This document shows positions 43,385 through 51,879 of a stretch of 51,879 bases of DNA, in pieces. A program made the position numbers and the translations under genes. How positions within the stretch are numbered: position 1 is the first letter of the stretch; each line of letters starts with the position of its first letter. The notes under the pieces were generated by a model. That model searched no databases and was not told the origin of the DNA. It was given only the letters and a program-made list of their open reading frames with translations. Source of the stretch: Allosphingosinicella sp. (GTDB lineage Bacteria; Pseudomonadota; Alphaproteobacteria; Sphingomonadales; Sphingomonadaceae); the NCBI GenBank assembly GCA_030447665.1, contig JAUJOJ010000008.1, positions 1 to 51,879 of the forward strand, read 5' to 3'.

Positions 43385-44604
43385 ATGAACCCGCCCAAGA
43401 AGGTGGTGCTCGCTTATTCCGGCGGGCTCGACACCTCGATCATCCTCAAATGGCTGCAGACCGAATATCGCGCCGAGGTCGTGACGTTCACCGCCGACCT
43501 CGGCCAGGGTGAGGAAGTGGGGCCGGCGCGCCGCAAGGCGGAACTGCTCGGCATCCGGCCCGAGAATATCTTCATCGAGGATCTGCGCGAGGAATTCGTG
43601 ACCGACTATGTGTTCCCGATGTTCCGTGCGAACACGGTTTATGAGGGCCAGTATCTGCTCGGCACCTCGATCGCCCGGCCGTTGATCGCGAAGCGGCAGA
43701 TCGAGATTGCGCGCGCCGTCGGCGCTGACGCGGTCTGCCACGGCGCCACCGGCAAGGGGAACGACCAGGTGCGGTTCGAGCTCGGCTATTATGCGCTGGA
43801 GCCGGACATCAGCGTGATCGCTCCATGGCGGGAATGGGAGTTCGCCAGCCGCGAGCAGCTCCTCCGCTTTGCCGAGGAGCACCAGATCCCGATCGCCAAG
43901 GACAAGAGGGGCGAAGCGCCTTTTTCGATCGACGCGAACCTCCTCCATTCATCGTCCGAGGGAAAGGTGCTGGAGGACCCGGCGGTGGAAGCGCCGGAAT
44001 ATGTCCACCAGCGGACGATCTCGCCGGAGGACGCTCCGGACACGGCGTCGATCATCTCGATCGGGTTCGAACATGGTGACCCGGTGGCGATCGACGGCGA
44101 GCGCCTGTCTCCCGCCGAGCTGCTGACGCGGCTCAACCAGCTCGGCCACGACAACGGCATCGGCCGGCTCGACCTGGTCGAGAACCGCTTCGTGGGGATG
44201 AAATCTCGCGGCGTCTACGAAACGCCGGGCGGCACGATCCTGCTGGCAGCGCATCGGGGCATCGAATCGATCACGCTCGACGCGGGCTCGATGCACCTCA
44301 AGGACGCTTTGATGCCGCGTTACGCCGGCCTCATCTATAACGGCTTCTGGTTCAGCCCCGAGCGCGAGATGCTGCAGGCGCTGATCGACAGAAGCCAGGA
44401 ACATGTAACCGGTACGGTTCGCATGAAGCTCTACAAGGGCAATGCGACGGTGATCGGGCGGGAGAGTCCGCTCGCGCTTTACGACCAGGATCTGGTCACC
44501 TTCGAGGAAGCTCCAGCTCCTATAGCCAGCGCGATGCGGCAGGCTTCATCAAGCTGAACGCACTGCGGCTCAAGGTCGCCGCGAAGCGGGGCCGCAGGGA
44601 ATAG
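43385..44604 (+). CDS. argG: argininosuccinate synthase, C-terminus frameshifted
   Basis: About 405 aa when corrected; ligates citrulline and aspartate with ATP. N-terminus [20 protein letters not shown] holds the ATP P-loop, then [20 protein letters not shown] and the C-terminal [20 protein letters not shown]. The frame as written ends at 44557 after EEAPAPIAS. One missing base near 44510 restores the expected ending: [20 protein letters not shown] and RRE, with TAG at 44604. The C-terminal helix is important for the tetramer, so I read the indel as a sequencing error. AGGAAAG precedes ATG. Confidence 0.93.
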
Positions 44605-44703
44605 GCTACAGAGCCTGGAACCAGATGCGTTCGCAGGGTCTGCAATGAAAGCGACTCGTCAACGACATTCGCGCGCGGCACCTAAAGCTTTAGCAAGAGC
44701 AAA

Positions 44704-44750
44704 CCGGTATATTACCCGGACATATTACACGGAATTTATCCGGGTATAAC
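44704..44750. repeat. four short iteron-like repeats, CCGG-n-TATTAC
   Basis: CCGGTATATTAC (44704-44715), CCGGACATATTAC (44716-44728), ACGGAATTTATC (44729-44740) and CGGGTATAAC (44741-44750) lie head to tail. Their AT-rich cores stand out in GC-rich DNA. They lie between argG and a minus-strand gene (both ends of genes), where a promoter is not expected. Confidence 0.5.
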
Positions 44751-44785
44751 GACATGTGCACCGGCCAGGCGTCCCCCGTGGCAGG

Positions 44786-45226
44786 TCACAGCGTTAAGCG
44801 CTGCTCATCGCGCGTGATGGGCCGTGCCCGTAGCGCCTTAGCGTTTGTTCGGGCCCGCCGGCTTCGGCTTGCGCGGCGGCCTCGGGCCCGGACGACGCCC
44901 GTCGGGGCGGGGGCCGTCCGGACGGGGCGGTCTCCGGTTTCCGGTTGGGGGCTGGTGCCGCTCGGGGCGCGTGCCGGCGCGGCCTGCCCCTGCGAGACCG
45001 AATAGCCCTCCTTGAGCAGCCGGTTGAACGCGGCCCGCACATTCGCCGAGATGACCGCCTGCAATTCCCGCGGGAGATCGGCGAAAGCAGCGTTCGGGTG
45101 AATGGCGTTGATGTCGCGAAGCAAGGTGTTTGGCATGCCTTTGGAGGCACTCTTCAGCGCTTCCAACGCATCGGTGACGGCAGAGAGGATGATCTCGTGC
45201 ATCACGTCGGTTGCGGACTTCGTCAT
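44786..45226 (-). CDS. helical protein of unknown function with basic tail
   Basis: 146 aa from ATG 45226 (MTKSATDVMHEIILSAVTDA, then LEALKSASKGMPNTLLRDIN, then FADLPRELQAVISANVRAAF). The first 85 residues look genuine. After SVSQGQ the text becomes less natural (VVRARGRRASRSRRART), while a second frame reads RPDGPRPDGRRPGPRPPRKP and ends KR with a stop at 44838. A one-base indel near 44950 would explain this, in line with other genes here. Upstream starts are possible; ribosome site poor. No function is recognised. Confidence 0.55.
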   Translation of the reverse strand: MTKSATDVMHEIILSAVTDALEALKSASKGMPNTLLRDINAIHPNAAFADLPRELQAVISANVRAAFNRLLKEGYSVSQGQAAPARAPSGTSPQPETGDRPVRTAPAPTGVVRARGRRASRSRRARTNAKALRARPITRDEQRLTL

Positions 45227-45385
45227 TGCAGACCCAACGCCATGCTCGGAAATTCGCTGCATGTCGGGCGCGAAGTCGAACCAACGGCCCCGCAACGAGG
45301 CACAGCTCCCACCTTCGTGGAGCAACATGGTGAATCAGTCGTTTCCCTTGGCGGAGTTTCGTGTCTCGGCGCTGGAGGGAGGAAG

Positions 45386-46063
45386 ATGAAGCGATTGTGG
45401 CTCTTCTCCATGACGGCTGGGCTGCTGCTGAGCAGCGCCACACCGCCGCCTTTGCCTGCATGGGATCCGACCGCCGTCGAAGGCCCGGACGAGGATGTCC
45501 TCGAACCTTTCCCAAGCGCCTCCGACACCTTGATCGAGGCGGAACCTCTGCTCGACTTCGGGCCGGCGACGCTTGCCGTCTCGTCCCCCACCCCTGCCGC
45601 CGTGGAACCTGAGCCAGTGGAAGAGCCTTCGGAAGCGGCTCCAGCGGAAGCGGCTCCAGCGCCGCTGCCCGAGCGCGCGCCGAGCGGCGTCAGGGTGGTG
45701 GTCAGCATCCCGCAGCAAAAGGCCTATGTCTTCGAGGACGGCGAGCTGCTCGCGACGTCCCCCGTCTCCACCGGCAAGCGCGGGCACGAGACACCGGCGG
45801 GGACCTTCCGCATCCTTCAGAAGAAGGTCCACCATCGCTCGAACAAATATGCCAACGCGCCGATGCCCTATATGCAGCGCCTCACCAATTACGGCATCGC
45901 GCTGCACGCCGGTAACCTGCCGGGCTATCCCGCCTCGCACGGCTGCATCCGGCTGCCCCGGGGTTTTGCCAAGAAGCTGTACGGGCTCACCGACTATGGC
46001 ACGAAGGTAACGGTCACGCACAAGCGGCCGAGATCGGTCGAGGACGCGCTGAACCTCGTTTAG
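45386..46063 (+). CDS. L,D-transpeptidase (YkuD domain)
   Basis: 225 aa; cross-links peptidoglycan through 3-3 bonds or attaches proteins to it. GGAGGGAGGAAG lies before ATG 45386. Signal peptide [16 protein letters not shown], a Pro/Glu/Ala-rich linker to about residue 105, then the YkuD catalytic domain: [34 protein letters not shown] and the active-site [14 protein letters not shown] (Cys nucleophile). The gene is between argG and argH, splitting the arg genes, and its stop overlaps the end of argH. Confidence 0.92.
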   Translation: MKRLWLFSMTAGLLLSSATPPPLPAWDPTAVEGPDEDVLEPFPSASDTLIEAEPLLDFGPATLAVSSPTPAAVEPEPVEEPSEAAPAEAAPAPLPERAPSGVRVVVSIPQQKAYVFEDGELLATSPVSTGKRGHETPAGTFRILQKKVHHRSNKYANAPMPYMQRLTNYGIALHAGNLPGYPASHGCIRLPRGFAKKLYGLTDYGTKVTVTHKRPRSVEDALNLV

Positions 46064-47438
46064 CGGGAAATACCGAGCGCGTTCCTGGCGGCCTCGACCT
46101 GCGCCAGCACGTTGGCGGGCGCAGTGCCGCCGTAGCTGGTGTGCGGCTCGCGACCGAGGCATCGACGCTGAGGACATCGTAGACGCGCTCGTCGATGCGC
46201 GCATCGATCTGGCGCAGCCCGTCGAGCGGAAGCTCGGCAAGCTGCACTCCGCTGCTCTCCGCCAGCTTCACGGCCCGGCCGGTGATGTGGTGCGCCTCCC
46301 GGAACGGCACGCCGGCTTCGCGGACCAGCCAGTCGGCGAGATCGGTCGCGGTGGCGAAGCCCGCTTCGGCCGCGGCGCGCATCCGGCCCGTGTCGAAACG
46401 CGCGGCCTCGATCATCCCGGTCATGGCGCGCAGCGACAGGATGAGGAGATCATAGGCCTCGAACACCGGCGGCTTGTCATCCTGGAGATCCTTGGAATAA
46501 GCCAGCGGCAGTCCCTTCAAGGTCACCAGCAGCGACAGCATCGCGCCCGAGATACGGCCGGAATGGCCACGGACCAACTCGGCGGCGTCGGGGTTGCGCT
46601 TTTGCGGCATGATCGAGGAGCCGGTCGAATAATCGTCCGGCAGCGCGACAAAGCCGAAGGGCTGGCTCGCCCAGATCACGATCTCCTCGGCAAGGCGGGA
46701 GAGGTGGAGCGAGCATTGTGTGGCCGCCATCAGGAAATCGAGCGCAAAATCCCGGTCGGAAACGGCGTCGAGCGAGTTCGCCGCGGGACGGTCGAAGCCG
46801 AGCGCGGCAGCGGCGGCGTGACGGTCGATGGGAAAGCCGGTGCCGGCAAGAGCGGCGGCGCCGAGCGGGGATTCGTTCATCCGGGCCCGGGCGTCGGCGA
46901 AGCGCCGGCCGTCCCGGCGCAGCATCTCGTAATAAGCCATGAGATGATGGCCGAGCGTCACCGGCTGCGCGCTCTGCAGGTGGGTGAAGCCGGGCATGAC
47001 GCTGGCGGCATGCTCCTCGGCACGGATGACGAGGACGCGCTGCAGATCGGCCAGCGCGTTCCCGATTTCGTCGACCGCGCGGCGGACCCAGAGGCGGAAG
47101 TCGGTCGCCACCTGATCGTTGCGCGACCGCGCCGTGTGGAGGCGGCCTGCGGCAGGGCCGATCAGCTCGGTGAGGCGGTGCTCGACATGCATGTGGATGT
47201 CTTCAAGGGCGGGATCCTCGGTCACGCCCTGCGCGGCATATTCCGCCTCGATCCGGTCGAGGCCGCTGCGTATCGCTTCGGCGTCCGCTGCGGAAATGAT
47301 CCCTTGCGTGCCGAGCATGGCGACATGGGCCCTGGAGGCCGCGATGTCCTCGCGCCAGAAGCGCTTGTCGACTGCGATGGAGCTGTTGATCTCGGCCATG
47401 ATCGCGGCGGGCGCGCCGGCGAAGCGGCCGCCCCACAT
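46060..47438 (-). CDS. argH: argininosuccinate lyase, C-terminus frameshifted
   Basis: About 459 aa when corrected; last step of arginine synthesis. [20 protein letters not shown], then [20 protein letters not shown], and the fumarase signature [20 protein letters not shown]. The frame as written runs past the end to 46014 with a bad tail ([15 protein letters not shown]). A missing base near 46140 gives the expected ending [25 protein letters not shown] and TAA at 46060. It is on the strand opposite to the other arg genes. I see no ARG box before it. Confidence 0.93.
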
Positions 47439-47592
47439 GCTGTTGGACCTGTCGGGACCGCCGGAAATTGCCGCTCTCCTGATGCCTTTGAGGATTGGCC
47501 CCTAACCGCATTGAGCGCCGCGGCAAAGCCGCGCCGTCGATCCACTCCGCCGGTGCGCCGCCGGGTGGTCGCCCGGTCTGGCGCTGATCCGC

Positions 47593-47630
47593 GCCCAAGG
47601 CCGGATTGCATTTGCAATCCGACCTTGGGC
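47593..47630 (-). terminator. hairpin at the end of gdhA
   Basis: Arms GCCCAAGGcCGGATTGC and GCAATCCGaCCTTGGGC around ATTT, nine bases beyond the gdhA stop. One C-A mismatch. No T-run, so termination is uncertain. Confidence 0.5.
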
Positions 47631-47638
47631 TGGGGCGC

Positions 47639-49017
<1,379 letters not shown>

Positions 49018-49168
49018 GTTCCGCTCCTGCTCGCTTTGAAGGCTCTGCCCGGGCGCCGCGCCTCGACAACCCATCGTGCATACCATGATTCAGCAAAAAC
49101 GAAGCACGGTGAAGGCCGGCGACGAGCAGCTGGTCGCGCGCTTTCAATCGTTGATCGACTGAAGAAAA

Positions 49169-49818
49169 TCAGCCTCCGTGGAGGATGGCTTCGATCTTAT
49201 TGTTGACCTCGTCGATCGGAGCCATGCCGTCGACTCTGCGGACGAGATCCCTTGCCTCGTAATAAGGAAGGATCGGCGCCGTCTTGGCGCGATATTCGCC
49301 GAGGCGCTGGCGCACGGTCTCGGCATTGTCGTCAGGACGGCGCTTGAACCGGTCGTTGCCGCAGACGTCGCACAAGGTTTCGATTTTCGGGAGCTTGTAG
49401 CGGTCGTGGTAGCCCTCCCCGCACTTGGTGCAGGAGAAGCGGCCGGTGATGCGGTCGACGAGGGCGTCCTCGTCGACCGCAAGCTCGATGACATGGTCGA
49501 GCTTGCGCGCGCGATCGGAGAGGATCTCGTCGAGCGCCTCCGCCTGCGCCTGGGTACGCGGGTAGCCGTCGAAGATGACCCCCTTTCGGTGTCCGGCTCA
49601 TCGAGCCGGTTGCCGAGGATCTGGGACATGAGATCGTCGGGAAACAGCTTTCCCGCCTTCATGATCTCGTCGGCCATCCTGCCGATCTCGGTTCCCGCCT
49701 TGACCGCGGCGCGCAGCATGTCGCCGGTCGAGACCTGCACCATGCCGCGCTCCTGCTCCAGGCGCGACGCCTGGGTGCCCTTCCCTGCCCCTGGCGGCCC
49801 GAGCAGGATGATGTTCAT
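49169..49818 (-). pseudogene. adk: adenylate kinase, frameshift in a homopolymer
   Basis: Essential enzyme, 2 ADP to ATP and AMP. N-terminus [20 protein letters not shown] is the P-loop; [18 protein letters not shown] follows. At 49579-49583 a run of five G (minus strand) is one short; with six the reading continues [20 protein letters not shown], a zinc-type LID ([25 protein letters not shown]) and ends at 49169 with AILHGG. The corrected product is about 216 aa, normal. It follows secY, as in the spc operon. An essential gene cannot be broken, so this is an error in the sequence. Confidence 0.95.
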
Positions 49819-49846
49819 CCGAGATTGCCCCGCTCGCCCCGAAACA

Positions 49847-51214
49847 TCAGCGCGGCCGACCGCCCTTCAGCTTCGCCTTCTTGATGAGGTCGCCATATTG
49901 GTGGGCGATGAGGTGGCTCTGGATCTGCGTCACGGTGTCCATCGTCACGTTGACCACGATGAGGAGGCTGGTGCCGCCGAGATAGAAAGGAATGCCGGCC
50001 CGAGCGATCAGGAATTCGGGCACGAGGCAGATAACCGTCAGGTACGCGGCGCCGATCACCGTGATCCGAGTGAGCACGTAGTCGAGATATTCCTCGGTCC
50101 GCTTACCCGGCCGGATGCCGGGGATGAAGCCACCATAGCGCTTGAGGTTGTCGGCGGTCTCTTCCGGGTTGAACACCACGGCGGTGTAGAAAAAGCAGAA
50201 GAAGACGATGCCGGCGCCGTACAGGAACATGTAGAGCGGCTGGCCGTGCTGGAGCGCGGTCGTGACCGTGATCAGGATGTCGCCCCAGGTGCTCTCGCCC
50301 TCGGTACGGTTGCCGGCGAACTGCGCGATGGTGAGCGGCATCAGCAGCAGCGACGAGGCGAAGATCGGAGGGATCACGCCCGCCGTGTTGATCTTCAGCG
50401 GCAAGTGCGAACGCTCGGCCTGCATCGCCCCGCGCGCGGTCTGGCGCTTTGGATATTGGATGAGCACCCGGCGCTGGGCGCGCTCCATGAAGCAGATGAA
50501 CAGGATCAGCACGGCCGCGAGCGCGAGCACGCCCATGATCGCCAGCGGCGACAAGGTACCGGTGCGGCCGCCCTCGAATGCCTGTGCCAGCGCGGTGGGA
50601 AGCTGGGCGACGATGCCCGCCATGATGATGAGCGAGACGCCGTTGCCGATGCCGCGGCTGGTGATCTGCTCACCCAGCCACATCAGGAACATGGTGCCGC
50701 CGACGAGGCTGACGACGGTCGTGATGCGGAACATCATGCCGGGATCGATGACGGCGGAGCCGCCCTGCTGAGCGCCCCAGCCTTCGAGGCCCACGGCGAT
50801 GAAATAGCCCTGGATCGCGCAGAGGAGGACCGTTCCGTAGCGCGTATATTGGTTGATCTTCTTGCGCCCGCTCTCGCCCTCCTTCTTGAGCGCCGCGAGC
50901 GCCGGCGACATGGAGGTCGCGAGCTGCACCACGATCGAGGCCGTGATGTAGGGCATCACGCCGAGCGCGATGAGGCTCATGCGTTCAAGGCTGCCGCCCG
51001 AGAACATGTTGAAGAAATCGAGCACGCCGCCGCGGGTCGTCTGGAACAGGTTGTTGAGCGCCCGCGGATCGATCCCGGGAAGCGGAACGAAGCTCAGCAA
51101 CCGGAAGACGATCAGGGCGCCGAGCGTGAACCACAGGCGCTTCTTGAGGTCGGCCGCCTTGGCGAAATTCGCCAGGCTGATATTGCCGGCCATGTTTTCG
51201 GCTGCTGATGCCAT
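49847..51214 (-). CDS. secY: protein translocase subunit SecY
   Basis: 455 aa, ten membrane spans; the channel of the Sec system. ATG 51214 is preferred to ATG 51241. Visible: [40 protein letters not shown], the plug region with [30 protein letters not shown] and the C-terminal [20 protein letters not shown]. It stands between rplO and adk, the standard order. Confidence 0.97.
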   Translation of the reverse strand: MASAAENMAGNISLANFAKAADLKKRLWFTLGALIVFRLLSFVPLPGIDPRALNNLFQTTRGGVLDFFNMFSGGSLERMSLIALGVMPYITASIVVQLATSMSPALAALKKEGESGRKKINQYTRYGTVLLCAIQGYFIAVGLEGWGAQQGGSAVIDPGMMFRITTVVSLVGGTMFLMWLGEQITSRGIGNGVSLIIMAGIVAQLPTALAQAFEGGRTGTLSPLAIMGVLALAAVLILFICFMERAQRRVLIQYPKRQTARGAMQAERSHLPLKINTAGVIPPIFASSLLLMPLTIAQFAGNRTEGESTWGDILITVTTALQHGQPLYMFLYGAGIVFFCFFYTAVVFNPEETADNLKRYGGFIPGIRPGKRTEEYLDYVLTRITVIGAAYLTVICLVPEFLIARAGIPFYLGGTSLLIVVNVTMDTVTQIQSHLIAHQYGDLIKKAKLKGGRPR

Positions 51215-51328
51215 CTGTTCTTGGGACCTTCGGAAAAGCAATGCGGCGGGAGGACAGATCGTCCCCCCGCCGCTTCATATAATGGCCGCTTCCGGCTTGT
51301 CAGCCTTTGGCGGTGCGAAGCGCGGGGC

Positions 51329-51844
51329 TCAGCCCTTTTTCTTCGCGCTGCCCTTCTTGGCCGCAGCCTTTTCCGAAGCCGGGACGACTTCGATCAGCTC
51401 CACCGAGCCGCCGGCAGCTTCGACCGCCTGACGCGCGCCCGCCGACGCTCCGGCAACGCGGAAGGTGAGCGCCGTCGTGATCGCACCCTTTCCGAGCAGA
51501 CGAACGCCGTCCTTGCCGCCACGGGCAAGACCCGCGGCCTGGAGGGCGGCCTGATCGATCGTGCCGTCGGCGCTGAGCTTGCCCGCGTCGATCACCTTCT
51601 GGACCGCGCCCAGGTTCACCTCGGCATAGTCCTTGGCGAAGATGTTGTTGAAGCCACGCTTCGGCAGCCGCATGTGGAGCGGCATCTGGCCGCCCTCGAA
51701 GCCGAAGATCGAGACGCCCGAACGGCTGGTCTGGCCCTTCTGGCCGCGGCCGGCGGTCTTGCCGAGGCCGGAGCCGATGCCGCGGCCGACCCGGACGCGG
51801 GACTTGCGGGCACCTTTATTGTCGCGGAGTTCGTTGAGATTCAT
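51329..51844 (-). CDS. rplO: 50S ribosomal protein L15
   Basis: 171 aa. ATG 51844 is used ([20 protein letters not shown]); an ATG three codons earlier is also in frame. Conserved [20 protein letters not shown], then [20 protein letters not shown], and the C-terminal [20 protein letters not shown] with a Lys/Ala-rich tail. Upstream would be rpmD, outside the window. It belongs to the spc operon with secY and adk. Confidence 0.96.
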   Translation of the reverse strand: MNLNELRDNKGARKSRVRVGRGIGSGLGKTAGRGQKGQTSRSGVSIFGFEGGQMPLHMRLPKRGFNNIFAKDYAEVNLGAVQKVIDAGKLSADGTIDQAALQAAGLARGGKDGVRLLGKGAITTALTFRVAGASAGARQAVEAAGGSVELIEVVPASEKAAAKKGSAKKKG

Positions 51845-51879
51845 GTCTTGCACTCGCTTTCGCTTTTGTCGCGCTGATT

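Noticed and set aside
44704..44750. Possible CRISPR or plasmid origin
   Set aside because: Units are too short and too close for CRISPR; no replication gene is nearby, so an origin is not supported.

Overview
The window reads as a piece of a high-GC alphaproteobacterial chromosome, most likely a sphingomonad (Sphingomonadaceae/Sphingosinicellaceae type). The basis is the style of the core proteins (SecY/L15/Adk, the L13-S9 pair, a Dxs-TlyA neighbourhood, CtaA, Zur with a MerC-domain protein, UbiK, YbjN), a TonB receptor next to a very large BNR-repeat secreted protein and a LolA-like protein, and the local small-protein families. This assignment is family recognition without a database search.

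Layout. 1-6.3 kb is accessory: the 3' end of tRNA-Arg(TCT), a lipoprotein amidase, a degenerate retropepsin-like protein, an inactivated SRAP/YedK gene, small zinc-ribbon-like and helical proteins, and two stand-alone response-regulator receivers. 6.4-13.9 kb is one long minus-strand run: tlyA, RND adaptor, RND pump, TspO, UbiK, YbjN, proC. 13.9-17.3 kb holds a very small membrane-protein transcription unit, dxs, zur and the MerC-domain gene. 17.5-21.2 kb is ctaA, cutA, an inserted pair (secreted protein plus Cys-rich peptide) and rplM-rpsI. 21.2-24 kb has an M28 exopeptidase and a DUF1499 protein. 24.2-26.7 kb is an island bounded by two copies of tRNA-Gly(CCC), the second with a damaged acceptor stem; it carries a TIR-like transmembrane protein. 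26.7-34.7 kb has a TSUP permease, a TonB receptor, the BNR protein, a LolA-like protein and a trypsin-like protease. 35.9-39 kb is sugar metabolism (ROK fructokinase, mannose-6-phosphate isomerase, 5'-truncated GH36). 39-47.4 kb is arginine biosynthesis, argC-J-B-F-R-G and argH on the other strand beyond an L,D-transpeptidase. 47.6-51.9 kb is gdhA, adk, secY, rplO.

How the genes work together. argC-J-B-F-R form a translationally coupled operon (4-nt ATGA/GTGA overlaps) closely followed by argG, with its own repressor gene and two palindromic ARG-box-like sites about 20-21 bp apart at the argC start, so autoregulated arginine repression is likely. The tlyA-to-proC run is probably co-transcribed in part. 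rplO-secY-adk is the usual tail of the spc operon.

Two features of the DNA stand out. First, intergenic spaces carry families of hairpins. The 35.5-35.85 kb element is an expanded version of the one at 24.0 kb: the same scaffold appears in both, but at 35.5 kb extra palindromic, three-way-junction-like modules interrupt it at three points. Second, many housekeeping genes (adk, gdhA, argG, argH, cutA, ctaA and others) carry single frameshifts. Because adk is essential and its lesion lies in a run of five identical bases, I read most of these as sequencing or assembly indels and not real pseudogenes. The SRAP gene is different: it lost its start codon and an internal segment, so it looks truly dead.
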